Shown here: piece by piece, positions 1-8,647 of the stretch | Layout: every line of letters begins with the position of its first letter | How positions within the stretch are numbered: the stretch's first letter is position 1 | Source of the DNA: Aquamicrobium lusatiense | Lineage (GTDB): Bacteria > Pseudomonadota > Alphaproteobacteria > Rhizobiales > Rhizobiaceae | Length of the DNA stretch: 64,000 bases | Direction of reading: 5' to 3' | NCBI RefSeq assembly: GCF_014201615.1 | Contig: NZ_JACHEU010000003.1 | Coordinates: forward strand, 248,001-312,000 | Program-made: the position numbers and the translations under genes | The notes under the pieces: generated by a model | What the model saw: only the letters and a program-made list of their open reading frames with translations | Databases searched by the model: none | What the model was told of the DNA's origin: nothing

Positions 1-462
1 ACCGAGACGCGCCAGTTCGGCGACTATCTGCGGCAGGCGCTGGCCGCTGTGGGCATCGACGCCACGGTGGTCAACAACGATGCCGCCGCGCACCAGAAGG
101 CGGTCTACACCGACCACGATTTCGACCTCGCCGTCGCGCCCACCGTGTTCCGCGGCGATCCGGCCATATCCACCACCATTCTGGTGCGCTCCGGCACACC
201 GGCCGGCGTGCCCTTCTCCAATCAGGGCGGCTACGAGAACAAGGAGATCGACGCGCTGATCGACAAGGCCGGCGAGACGGTCGACACCGCCGCGCGCACC
301 GCGCTTTACAAGCAGCTTCAGGTGCTGGTGGCTGAAGACCTGCCGATCATCAACGTTGCCGACTGGGGCTTCATCACCGTGGCAAGCTCACAGGTGAAGA
401 ACGTGTCCAACAATCCGCGCTGGGCGGTTTCCAGCTGGGCCGACACCGAACTGGACGCGTGA
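1..462 (+). CDS. ABC transporter substrate-binding protein, peptide/nickel type (C-terminal part)
   Basis: The reading frame is open from base 1 and ends at a TGA at 460-462, so only the last 153 residues are present and the start lies outside the window. The segment has the look of the C-terminal lobe of family 5 solute-binding proteins: a run ending in NKEIDALIDKAG followed by LYKQLQVLVAEDLPIINVAD, which matches the usual region where the protein lists minimal partial fragments and closes with a short tail. It would act in the periplasm, delivering ligand to the permeases encoded next. The ligand (oligopeptide, opine, nickel chelate or other) cannot be read from this fragment. The two permeases and two ATPases downstream on the same strand support the assignment. 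Confidence 0.85.
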   Translation, partial: TETRQFGDYLRQALAAVGIDATVVNNDAAAHQKAVYTDHDFDLAVAPTVFRGDPAISTTILVRSGTPAGVPFSNQGGYENKEIDALIDKAGETVDTAARTALYKQLQVLVAEDLPIINVADWGFITVASSQVKNVSNNPRWAVSSWADTELDA

Positions 463-474
463 CAGGTCACGGCC

Positions 475-503
475 TGCCCCGCCGGACCATTTTGGGCGGG
501 GCA
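475..503 (+). other. Stem-loop between binding protein and permease genes
   Basis: TGCCCCGCC at 475-483 is exactly complementary to GGCGGGGCA at 495-503, with an 11-base loop, starting 12 bases after the stop of the binding-protein gene. No T-run follows, so it looks more like an mRNA-stabilising or partial-termination hairpin than a strong terminator. Such a structure would let the binding protein be made in excess over the permeases; this is inferred. The rest of the 300-base gap (463-762) holds a diverged C-rich intergenic repeat near 523-610, a small GTGGCA-TTCG-TGCCAC hairpin at 702-717, and no gene. Confidence 0.55.
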
Positions 504-762
504 TGGAATTTCGATGGTCGCGCATGAAGCACCCCTGCCCTTACCCCTCCACAACGGGCCGACCTCTCGCAATTCCCTCTCTCGCGGGAAGGGATCAGTG
601 GCGGAGGGATGCTGCGGGCCGCTGCCGCCGAAACCCGAACCGATCCGGGGCAGCCGGCGTTCTGACGAACGCAGCGCCGGTGCTCCAGCTTGTTTTCCGT
701 GGTGGCATTCGTGCCACGTCAGGCGATTCCGTCTGCCTGCGAAATGCTCTAGAGTCTGACGC

Positions 763-1752
763 ATGAACCGTGCGCTTCGCCTTCTCCGGCGCAGGCTGAT
801 CAGCAGCATTCCGGTGCTGCTGATCGTCATCGTCGGGGCCTTCTTCCTGCTGGAGCTTGCGCCCGGCGATGCTGCGGACGCTTATCTTCTGTCCATCGGC
901 GGCGGCGATCCGGCGCTGGTGCAGGCGCTGCGCCAGAGCTATGGCCTCGAAGGCTCCACCCTGTCGCGGCTGTGGCTCTATCTCACTTCGCTCGCCCGGT
1001 TCGATCTCGGCTGGTCCGTCACCTTCAACCGGCCGATCGCGGGGCTGATCGCGGAGCGGTTGCCCAACACGCTGTGGCTGATGGTCGGCGCGGTCGGGCT
1101 TTCCTTCACCGCCGGCTCGCTGCTCGGCATCGTTGCCGGCTCGAAACCGGGAAGCTGGCGCGACCGGCTGCTCTCCACCGGCTCGCTGGCGCTTTATGCG
1201 GTGCCGAGCTTCTGGCTCGGCCTCGTGCTGATCGTGCTGTTTTCCGTGCAACTGCGCTGGTTCCCGACCTCAGGCATCGAGACCATCGCGTCGGGCAAGC
1301 AAGGACTGGCGCGGGCGCGCGACATCGCATGGCATCTGGCCCTGCCGGTGGCAGCGCTCGGCCTGATCTATCTCGCCCTGTTTTTGCGCATGATGCGCGC
1401 CGGCATGGCAGAGGCCTGGCGGCAGGATTATGCGCTGGCAGCCCGGGCGCGGGGCATCGGCCCGGCCCGCATCGCCGTGTTCCACATTGCCCGCAACGCG
1501 CTGTTGCCGCTCGTCACCATGCTGGGCCTGCACGCCGCCTCGATGCTGGGCGGCTCCGTCGTCATCGAAAGCGTCTTCGCCATTCCCGGCTTCGGGCGGC
1601 TGGCGCAGGAGGCCGTGGCCGGGCGCGACGCGCCGCTGCTCACCGGCATCATCCTCGTCAGCGCCGTGCTGGTCATTCTGGTGAACCTCGCCGTCGACAT
1701 GGCCTATGCCTTTCTCGACCCGCGCGTCGGCGCGAACGAGGTGGTGGCATGA
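763..1752 (+). CDS. ABC transporter permease, DppB/OppB family
   Basis: A 329-residue integral membrane protein of the dipeptide/nickel-type inner membrane permease family. The N-terminus (RRRLISSIPVLLIVIVGAFF) is the first transmembrane helix, followed by the large periplasmic loop typical of DppB and five further hydrophobic segments. The EAA cytoplasmic loop that contacts the ATPase is seen at about residues 223-245 (DYALAARARGIGPARIAVFH). Length fits the family (about 310-340). The stop overlaps the next permease start by four bases (ATGA), so the two are translationally coupled. It should pair with the DppC-type subunit to form the channel. Confidence 0.92.
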   Translation: MNRALRLLRRRLISSIPVLLIVIVGAFFLLELAPGDAADAYLLSIGGGDPALVQALRQSYGLEGSTLSRLWLYLTSLARFDLGWSVTFNRPIAGLIAERLPNTLWLMVGAVGLSFTAGSLLGIVAGSKPGSWRDRLLSTGSLALYAVPSFWLGLVLIVLFSVQLRWFPTSGIETIASGKQGLARARDIAWHLALPVAALGLIYLALFLRMMRAGMAEAWRQDYALAARARGIGPARIAVFHIARNALLPLVTMLGLHAASMLGGSVVIESVFAIPGFGRLAQEAVAGRDAPLLTGIILVSAVLVILVNLAVDMAYAFLDPRVGANEVVA

Positions 1753-2579
1753 GCGCCATAAAACGCCTCTTGCGGTCTCCCGCCGGCGTGGCCGGTCTGG
1801 TGCTGCTGGCCCTGCTGGTGCTGGCCGCACTCAGCGCGCCGCTTCTTTTCCCCGGCGATCCGCTGGCGATTGCCGGCCCGCCGCTGACGCCGCCCTTCAC
1901 CGATCCGGCCTTTCCGCTCGGCACTGACCGGCTCGGCCGCAACGTGCTGGCCGGGCTGTTCCATGGCGCGCAGGCTTCGCTGGCCGTTGGGCTGGCGGCT
2001 GCCGCCGTCTCCATCATTTTCGGCGCGCTGGTCGGCACGATAGCGGGTTTTGCCGGCGGGCTGGTGGACGAGGCGCTGATGCGCGTCGTGGACGCTTTCC
2101 AGACCGTGCCGGGCTTTCTTCTGGCGCTGGCCTTCGTCAGCGTTTCGGGCGCGTCCCTGCCCGTGGTCATCCTCGCCGTCGCGCTCGGCGCATGGACCGG
2201 TCCCGCCCGGCTGGCGCGCGCCGAGGTGCTGTCGATCCGCGAGCGCGACTATGTGGCGGCGGCCCGCGTCATCGGCATGCATCCGGCCGAAATCGCGCTG
2301 CGCGAAGTGCTGCCCAACGCTTTGCCGCCGGTGCTGGCGCTGGCGGCGGTGATCGTCGGCAACGCGGTGCTGATCGAATCCGCGCTCTCCTTCCTCGGCC
2401 TCGGCGATCCCAACATCGTCACCTGGGGCTCGATGATCGCGGAGGGGCGCAACGTGCTGCGCTCCGCGCCCTTCCTGTCCATCGTGCCGGGCGTCGGCCT
2501 CGTCGTCACCGTGCTCGGCGTCTATCTGCTGGCTGAAGGGCTTTCCGATGCGCTGGCGAGCAGAAAGGCGCGGCCATGA
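1749..2579 (+). CDS. ABC transporter permease, DppC/OppC family
   Basis: A 276-residue second permease subunit. The start chosen is the ATG at 1749, inside the ATGA overlap with the upstream permease; the frame is open further upstream but that part is antisense-like noise overlapping the first permease. It opens with the N-terminal helix typical of DppC (AGVAGLVLLALLVLAALSAP), then the conserved LGTDRLGRNVLAGLFHGA segment that precedes helix 2, and an EAA loop (RERDYVAAARVIGMHPAEI) at about residues 160-180. The stop overlaps the following ATPase start by four bases. Membrane partner of the preceding permease. Confidence 0.92.
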   Translation: MSAIKRLLRSPAGVAGLVLLALLVLAALSAPLLFPGDPLAIAGPPLTPPFTDPAFPLGTDRLGRNVLAGLFHGAQASLAVGLAAAAVSIIFGALVGTIAGFAGGLVDEALMRVVDAFQTVPGFLLALAFVSVSGASLPVVILAVALGAWTGPARLARAEVLSIRERDYVAAARVIGMHPAEIALREVLPNALPPVLALAAVIVGNAVLIESALSFLGLGDPNIVTWGSMIAEGRNVLRSAPFLSIVPGVGLVVTVLGVYLLAEGLSDALASRKARP

Positions 2580-3373
2580 TGAGCGATGTGCTGGCCAGCC
2601 TGCGCGGGCTCACCGTGACCTATGGCAGCGGGGAAAGCGCGCATGTCGCACTTCACGGCCTCGACCTCGACATTCTCAAAGGCGAGCGGCTGGCCGTCAT
2701 CGGCGAAAGCGGCTCGGGCAAGTCGACGCTGGCGCTGGCGCTGGGCGGCCTGCTGCCGCCGGAAGCGCGCATTGCGGGCCACATCGGCTGGCCGGGCTTC
2801 GCCGCGCAGCCGCGCGCCGGCCGCGACATCGGCTTCGTGTTTCAGGATGCGGGCGCCAGCCTCAACCCGGTCATCCCGGTCGGCCGTCAGATCGCCGAAG
2901 TCGCACGCCTGCATCTCGGTCTCACGCGCCATGCGGCGCGGGAGCGCGCCCGCGCCTTGCTGGAGAGGGTGCGCATTCCCGACCCCGACCGCGCGCTTGG
3001 CGCCTATCCGCACCAGCTTTCCGGTGGCCAGCGCCAGCGCGTGGCGATCGCGGCGGCCATCGCGGGCGAGCCGTCGCTGCTGATCGCCGACGAGGCGACC
3101 AGCGCGCTCGACACCATCGTGCAGGCCGAAATCGTGGCGCTGCTCGACGAGCTGGTTCGTGCCGAAGGCATGACGCTGATCTTCATCACCCACGACATCG
3201 CGCTCGCCTCCGGTTTCGCCGATCGCATCGCCGTGCTGCACGATGCGCGTCTGGTGGAAGCCGGCCCCGCCCCCACCCTGCTCGGCGCACCGAAAGAGGC
3301 CTACACGGCAAAGCTGCTCGCCAGCCATATCGGGCTCGACACGCCGCCGCTGATCACGGAGAAGCAGCCATGA
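2576..3373 (+). CDS. ABC transporter ATP-binding protein, DppD/OppD type
   Basis: A 265-residue nucleotide-binding subunit. The Walker A motif GESGSGKST lies near residues 43-51, the Q-loop near GFVFQDAGASLNP, the signature LSGGQRQRVAIAAAI near residue 145, and Walker B LLIADEATSALD just after; the H-loop is THDIAL. It is shorter than many OppD proteins (about 320) and lacks most of the C-terminal oligopeptide-transporter extension. The start ATG overlaps the permease stop, and the stop overlaps the next ATPase. It energises transport together with that second ATPase at the cytoplasmic face. Confidence 0.92.
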   Translation: MMSDVLASLRGLTVTYGSGESAHVALHGLDLDILKGERLAVIGESGSGKSTLALALGGLLPPEARIAGHIGWPGFAAQPRAGRDIGFVFQDAGASLNPVIPVGRQIAEVARLHLGLTRHAARERARALLERVRIPDPDRALGAYPHQLSGGQRQRVAIAAAIAGEPSLLIADEATSALDTIVQAEIVALLDELVRAEGMTLIFITHDIALASGFADRIAVLHDARLVEAGPAPTLLGAPKEAYTAKLLASHIGLDTPPLITEKQP

Positions 3374-4206
3374 GAGCGCCGCTGCTTGCCGTTCACAACC
3401 TCACCAAGACCTACCGCTCGGGCGGGCGCGAGGTGAAGGGGCTCGACAATGTGTCGATGTCGGTGGCGGCCGGCGAAACCATCGGACTGGTAGGGCCGTC
3501 CGGCAGCGGCAAGTCCACGCTGGCGCGGGTGGTGATGCGGCTGATCGAGCCGGATTCCGGCACCATCGCCTTCGGCGACGAAAACCTCGGCGCGCTGAGC
3601 GGCAAGGCGCTGCGCTCCATGCGCAAGCGCATCCAGATGGTGTTTCAGGATCCCTCCGCCGCCTTCAACCCGCGCGCCACCGTGGCCGACGTGCTGGCCG
3701 ATCCGCTGCGCATTCACGGGCTGGCCTCGCGCGCTGAGCGCCCGCGCCGGATCGCGGAACTGCTGGACAGCGTGGGCCTGCCGGCAAATCTCGCGGCGCG
3801 GCCCGTCCATGCCGTTTCCGGCGGCCAGCGCCAGCGCGTCGCCATTGCCCGCGCGCTGGCGACCGAGCCGGAGCTGATCGTGCTCGACGAGGCGGTGTCG
3901 GCGCTCGACGTCACCGTGCGCGGCCAGATCCTCGACCTGCTGGTTGCCCTGCAGCGAGAGCGCGGCCTCGCCTATCTGTTCGTCTCGCACGATCTGGCCG
4001 TGGTGCGCGCCGTCTCGCACCGCATCGCCATCATGGATCGCGGCCGCATCGTGGAAGCCGGCCCCGCCGCCACGGTCGTCGCCGATCCCCAATCGGAAAC
4101 CGGCCGCGCGCTGGTCGCGGCCATCCCCCGCCTTCACATCCCCCGGCTTCACACCTTACAACCCCACACCTCCCAACCTCATGGGGAAGCATCCCAAAAT
4201 GCCTGA
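3370..4206 (+). CDS. ABC transporter ATP-binding protein, DppF/OppF type
   Basis: A 278-residue second nucleotide-binding subunit, started at the ATG inside the ATGA overlap with its partner. Walker A is GPSGSGKST, the Q-loop QMVFQDPSAAFNP, the signature VSGGQRQRVAIARAL and Walker B LIVLDEAVSALD; the conserved SHDLAVV carries the H-loop histidine. The C-terminus ends in a short repetitive tail rich in His, Pro and Gln with HIPRLH-like repeats (from about 4129), not typical of the family and possibly unstructured. The stop overlaps the aminotransferase start by eight bases, so the enzyme is probably co-expressed with the transporter. Confidence 0.92.
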   Translation: MRAPLLAVHNLTKTYRSGGREVKGLDNVSMSVAAGETIGLVGPSGSGKSTLARVVMRLIEPDSGTIAFGDENLGALSGKALRSMRKRIQMVFQDPSAAFNPRATVADVLADPLRIHGLASRAERPRRIAELLDSVGLPANLAARPVHAVSGGQRQRVAIARALATEPELIVLDEAVSALDVTVRGQILDLLVALQRERGLAYLFVSHDLAVVRAVSHRIAIMDRGRIVEAGPAATVVADPQSETGRALVAAIPRLHIPRLHTLQPHTSQPHGEASQNA

Positions 4207-5299
4207 CTTCGACCGCCATTCGCTGCTCGACCTGCCGCCCTATCCGGCCGCGGGATATGCAAGGCTTGCCGACCGCATCGCGGCGCTGATCGGCACCGGC
4301 AACGACGTGGTGTTCGTGCAGGCGGAAGCTGTGGTGGCGCTGGAGGCGGCGGCGACCAGCCTCGGCCGGCCGGGCCTGCGCGCGCTCAACATCGTCACCA
4401 GCCCCTATGGCGAGCTGTTCGGCGGTTGGCTGAAGCGTGCCGGCGCAGAGGTCATCGAACTGAGGGCCGAACCCGGCCTGCCCGTCACCGTCGAAGCGGT
4501 GGCGCAGGCGCTGGCCGGCGCGGACGGCATCGATCTGGTGGCGCTGGTGCATGCGGAATCGGCGTCCGGCATCCTCAATCCGCTCCCCGAAATCGCGGAG
4601 CTGGCGCGCGAAAAGGGCGCGCTGCTGCTCGTCGATGCGGTGGCATCCGCGGGCGGGCACGAACTGGATGTGGACGCGCTGGGCATCGACATCGCCGTCA
4701 TCGGCCCGCAAAAGGGGCTGGGCGGGCCGGCCGGCATTTCAGCGCTCTCCGTCAGCCCGCGCGCATGGCAGGCCATCGACCGGACGGACACGCCGCGGCA
4801 CTCGGTGCTGTCGCTCGTGGATATAAAACGCAACTGGCTGGATGCGGGGCGCGGCGTGCTTTCCGGCATGCCGTCTGCGCTGGAGTTCCACGCACTGGAA
4901 GCTGCGCTGGACCGGGTGGAGGCGGAAGGCATCGCCGCCGCCATCGCCCGCCATCTGCGCGCCCAGCGCGCCGCCCGTGCCGGGCTGCAAGCGCTTGGCG
5001 CGCGCCTGTGGGTGAGCGATGAAAACGAGGCCTCGCGGCTCGTCACCACCATTCTGCTTCCGGAAGGGCTGGATGCGCACCGGCTGGCGCAGCATGGGGC
5101 GGCGGTTGCGGTGGGCTTGTCCGCCGGGGTCGGCGTGGTTGCTTCGAGGCTCTTGCGCCTTGATCATACCGGCCCGCGCGCCAGCCGGGACACGGTTCTG
5201 GCCGGCATCCGCGCCGTTGCCCGCGTCCTGCGCGAGGCGGGCGTGGCTGTCAGCGAAACGGCGGCCGAAGCCGCCGTCGATGCTCTCTGGACCAGTTGA
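4199..5299 (+). CDS. Class V aminotransferase (alanine-glyoxylate aminotransferase-like)
   Basis: A 366-residue PLP enzyme of fold type I, class V. The Schiff-base lysine is in GPQKGLGGPAGIS, the position seen in alanine-glyoxylate and serine-glyoxylate aminotransferases, and the PLP aspartate lies in LLLVDAVASAGG. The ATG at 4199 is preceded by GGGGAAG at a nine-base spacing and overlaps the ATPase stop; an in-frame ATG at 4181 is a weaker alternative. Being the last gene of a peptide-type transporter operon suggests it processes the imported amine or amino acid, but the substrate cannot be read from sequence. Confidence 0.85.
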   Translation: MPDFDRHSLLDLPPYPAAGYARLADRIAALIGTGNDVVFVQAEAVVALEAAATSLGRPGLRALNIVTSPYGELFGGWLKRAGAEVIELRAEPGLPVTVEAVAQALAGADGIDLVALVHAESASGILNPLPEIAELAREKGALLLVDAVASAGGHELDVDALGIDIAVIGPQKGLGGPAGISALSVSPRAWQAIDRTDTPRHSVLSLVDIKRNWLDAGRGVLSGMPSALEFHALEAALDRVEAEGIAAAIARHLRAQRAARAGLQALGARLWVSDENEASRLVTTILLPEGLDAHRLAQHGAAVAVGLSAGVGVVASRLLRLDHTGPRASRDTVLAGIRAVARVLREAGVAVSETAAEAAVDALWTS

Positions 5300-5309
5300 A
5301 GCTACCCGT

Positions 5310-8300
5310 TCAGAACTTGTAGCTCAGGCCGAAGCGCAGGTCGTGCGAGCTGTCGATCGTGACCTTGCGGTCGAGCCCGGCAGCGGAGAAGTCGGCGCTG
5401 CCATAGTCGGAGTAGCGGTATTCGGCCCTGACGATCGCCTTGTCGGTCACGGCATGCTCGATGCCGGTGCCGATGGTGAAACCGGTATGGGTCTTGGAAC
5501 CGCTGACCGGATCGCGCGGCGTGGCCAACCAGCCATTGGTGAAGGAGGCTTCGTGCTCGTATCCGGCTACAGCGACGCCCGCCGCGACGTAAGGCAGATA
5601 GCGGCCATAGGCATAGCCGATGCGGCCCCTGAGCGCTCCCGACCAGCTCTGCTTCGACTTCAGCGTCGCGTTCAGGTAGTCCGATGCGTTGGCGCGGTAG
5701 ACGCTGAACGTGTCAGGCCCGCCGGAGCTGTCGGCAATGTTGAGGTCGGCGTCGACGCCAGCCACGAAGCCGTTGCCGAAGTCGTGATTGTAGCCGGCAT
5801 AGACGCCGCCGAGGAAGCCTTCGAGGCGCTGCCTGTAGGAGCTGGTGTAGGATACGCCCGAGGCATCCAGCGCATAGTCGTTGCCGTTGCGCGACCAGTC
5901 GTGCCCGGCGCTGACGCCCGCATAGAAGCCGCTCCAGTCATAGGAAGCCGGCGCGACCATGCCGCCCTTCTGGGCCGCGATCGCCGCCATGATGCCTGCA
6001 TCCGGGTCGGCGGGCTTCGAGGACATGCCCGGAACGCCGATCTTGGTGCTGAAGCCGGCGATGAAGGTGCGGCCCTTGCCGGCAAGCTGCACGCCGTCGC
6101 CGCTCAGGGGAACGGCATAGACCTTGTTGGCCACGTTCTCGACGGAGAAGAACAGCCGGCTCGCCTCGTTGAAGTCGTAGGAGCCGTAGATGTCGAAGAG
6201 CGTGTAGGAAGGAACGTCGGTGAGGGTCGCTTCCGGAGTGGTGAAGCTGATGGTCGCGTAGGTGCCCTTGCCGACAAAGCGGGCCTTGCCGCCGAGGGCC
6301 AGCTTCTCGTCGAAGAAGCGCATGCCCACATCGACCATGCCGTAGTATTTCGGCAGGATGTCGATGTCGGCATTGCCGCCGCTGCCGACCATGCCGCCGG
6401 CGGGGGTCTTGGTCGTGGCGTTGGTGTAGGAGAAGTTGGCGTAGGCGAAGCCGGCATCGTATCCGCCCTCGATCTCGACGCCGCGCATGCGGGTGGTGCC
6501 CGGCACGTTGATCCACATCGCCGTGTCGTACCAGCATTCGGCGGCACCCGCGCAGCGCTCCATGCTGATGGTGCCGTTGGTGATGTAGTTCTTGATGCGG
6601 TTGTCGAAGTAGCCGACCTTCAGGCGCGCGGTGTCCTTTTCGAAGAACAGGTCGTTCTTGGCGATGTTGAAGCCCAGATCCCAGCCCTTGCTGGTTTCGG
6701 GCTCGAGATCCATGTTGTTGTAGATGCCGCTGCCGAGCTGGGCGCCGATGCCGACCAGACCCCAGAACGACTCCTGCGCGGTAGGCGGACGATAGGTGTG
6801 CGAATAGGTGGTGTAGAGCTGGAGCCAGTTGGTGGGGTTGGCCGCCAGCGTGAACTTCGGATTGACCTTGCCGCCATCGCGCGAAACATGCTCGGCCGGG
6901 CAGTTTTCCGGACCCACGGGACATTCGGCGGTGCCGCCGGCACCCGTGCCCTGCGTTCTTGCCTGCCGGGTGCCGGACAGGTGCCAGTGGTCGTAGCGCA
7001 GTCCGGTGATGAAATCGAACATGCCGTAGGAGAGCGTTGCGTCGGTGAAGGCGCTGGCCTTGGCGAGCTTGCCGGGCTGGTTCACGCCGCGCCGTTCCGA
7101 AACGCGGTAGTCGTCCATGTGGTAGGACACGCCATAGTCGAGCTTCAGGCCGAAGCCCTTGGTCAGGTCGAAGGTGCTGGTGTTGGTGATGTCGCCGCCG
7201 AAGGAGATGGCATCGGTTTCACGACCCGCATAGCTGCCGCCGCCGGCGCCGGGGTCGTAGAGCATGTTGGCCTTGTTGTAGTAGAGGTTGATCTTGGTGT
7301 CGAAGAGATTGCTGTCCGGCGTGAAGGCGTAGTTCAGCGAATAGGTGTTGTTCTTCACGCCCCACATATAGCCGGAATTGCGGAAGTCATTGTCGTAATA
7401 GACCCAGCCCAGCTTCAGCGCATGGGTGTCGTTCGGCTTGATCTCGATCTTGCCCAGCCCGCCGAGCGGCCGGTTGCGCTCGTAGAAGGTGGTGCCGTCG
7501 CCGTTGCGGTAGTCCTTGCTCTGGCTGTCGGCCCAGGCGCCCATGACGCTCATCTCGCCCTCGCCGCCATTGATGGCGGTGCGCATGCCGGCAGCGGTCA
7601 TGCCGCTCCAGTCATAGCCGTTCGAGCCGACTTTCCATTTGGTCATCACGCCGGCGTTGGAGCCGGGAAGCAGGATGTCGTCGATGCCGATGGAGCGGAA
7701 ATTGGCCGCGCCCGACAGCGTGCCCGAACCGGCCGCGCCGGAAACCGCACCGCGCGTGATGTCGACGCCGGCGATGAAGTCGGGCTGCAGATAGAGATAG
7801 GTGCCGCCATAGGCGCCGTGGCCGGCGCCGTTGCGGAAGGTCTGCGGCACGCCGTCGATCATGGAATTGACGCGGCCGTAGCCGCTCATGCCGCGGATGT
7901 TGACGGAAAGTCCGGGCTGGTTGCCACCGGGGCGCGAGAAGGTGCCGGGGGTGTTGCGCAGCGCCTGATTGACGTCGCCGCCATAGCGCCCCTGCAGATT
8001 GGCGGCCGTGGTGGTGCTGACCGCTGCAGGCGTGCGGAACGGCGCATCGCCCACGCCCTGCGCGGTCACGTCGATGGTGTCGAGCACCACCGAGCCCGCT
8101 GCATCGGCCGTGCCTTCGGCGGCGGGAACGGTCGAGATCGCGACCGTGTTGGCGGCGGTGAAGGAATAGCTCAGCCCCGTGCCGGACAGAAGCCGCGACA
8201 GCGCGCCTTCGCGCGTGGCGGTTCCGCTGAAGCCGGCGGTCGTCTTGCCGGCGGCCGTGGAGGCCAGGAACGTGACCTGAAGCCCAGCCTGCCTGCCATA

Positions 8301-8483
8301 GGCGGTTATGGCCTGGCTGAGCGGGCCGGCCGGAATGTTGAAGCTGATCTGCGCAGACTGCGCCGTTGCCGGCCCCGTGGTGGCGGGCAGAAGAACGGCG
8401 AAGGCCGTGGTGCCGAGCAAGGCGGCGGCAAAGGCCTTGCGGCCAACCCTGAACACAGCCCGATTGCTGAACGCGTAACCCAT
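5310..8483 (-). CDS. HasR-like TonB-dependent receptor with STN domain and fused C-terminal Omp25-like barrel
   Basis: A 1057-residue outer-membrane protein. Residues 1-42 form a signal peptide; 46-117 form a Secretin/TonB N-terminal (STN) signalling domain; DTIDVTA at 135-141 is a TonB box; a plug follows and then a large barrel to about residue 810. The plug segment GTLSGAANFRSIGIDDILLP and barrel motif SHTYRPPTAQESFW resemble hemoglobin/hemophore receptors such as HasR. After a linker, residues 846-1057 start with YDWSGFYAGVSAGHDW and end in aromatic Phe, which is the pattern of a complete 8-stranded Omp25/31 barrel. Typical relatives are 700-900 residues, so about 210 residues are extra. 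The start ATG has GGAG nine bases upstream. FecR and ECF sigma genes lie just upstream, and STN receptors signal to such pairs. Heme or a heme-protein is the likely ligand (inferred). Confidence 0.9.
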   Translation of the reverse strand: MGYAFSNRAVFRVGRKAFAAALLGTTAFAVLLPATTGPATAQSAQISFNIPAGPLSQAITAYGRQAGLQVTFLASTAAGKTTAGFSGTATREGALSRLLSGTGLSYSFTAANTVAISTVPAAEGTADAAGSVVLDTIDVTAQGVGDAPFRTPAAVSTTTAANLQGRYGGDVNQALRNTPGTFSRPGGNQPGLSVNIRGMSGYGRVNSMIDGVPQTFRNGAGHGAYGGTYLYLQPDFIAGVDITRGAVSGAAGSGTLSGAANFRSIGIDDILLPGSNAGVMTKWKVGSNGYDWSGMTAAGMRTAINGGEGEMSVMGAWADSQSKDYRNGDGTTFYERNRPLGGLGKIEIKPNDTHALKLGWVYYDNDFRNSGYMWGVKNNTYSLNYAFTPDSNLFDTKINLYYNKANMLYDPGAGGGSYAGRETDAISFGGDITNTSTFDLTKGFGLKLDYGVSYHMDDYRVSERRGVNQPGKLAKASAFTDATLSYGMFDFITGLRYDHWHLSGTRQARTQGTGAGGTAECPVGPENCPAEHVSRDGGKVNPKFTLAANPTNWLQLYTTYSHTYRPPTAQESFWGLVGIGAQLGSGIYNNMDLEPETSKGWDLGFNIAKNDLFFEKDTARLKVGYFDNRIKNYITNGTISMERCAGAAECWYDTAMWINVPGTTRMRGVEIEGGYDAGFAYANFSYTNATTKTPAGGMVGSGGNADIDILPKYYGMVDVGMRFFDEKLALGGKARFVGKGTYATISFTTPEATLTDVPSYTLFDIYGSYDFNEASRLFFSVENVANKVYAVPLSGDGVQLAGKGRTFIAGFSTKIGVPGMSSKPADPDAGIMAAIAAQKGGMVAPASYDWSGFYAGVSAGHDWSRNGNDYALDASGVSYTSSYRQRLEGFLGGVYAGYNHDFGNGFVAGVDADLNIADSSGGPDTFSVYRANASDYLNATLKSKQSWSGALRGRIGYAYGRYLPYVAAGVAVAGYEHEASFTNGWLATPRDPVSGSKTHTGFTIGTGIEHAVTDKAIVRAEYRYSDYGSADFSAAGLDRKVTIDSSHDLRFGLSYKF

Positions 8484-8647
8484 TGCAGACGACTCCGATC
8501 GATCGAGAAAGATTTGGACTCGCCTGCCTGTTTGCTGGGTAACACGGTCTCCTGAGGCTGTTACAATCGGGGGCCGGAAATATTCGGGCCTGCCTGCAAT
8601 TTTTTTTCCGGCACGCGCCGGATCGGCCCGAACAGGAAAAATGCGCG

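Noticed and set aside
5019-8555. A very long open frame (1178 codons) antisense to the TonB receptor
   Set aside because: The predicted product is low-complexity Ala/Val/Gly/Asp-rich text mirroring the receptor codons; the minus strand shows a coherent signal peptide, STN domain, TonB box and barrel. Long antisense frames are normal in high-GC DNA.
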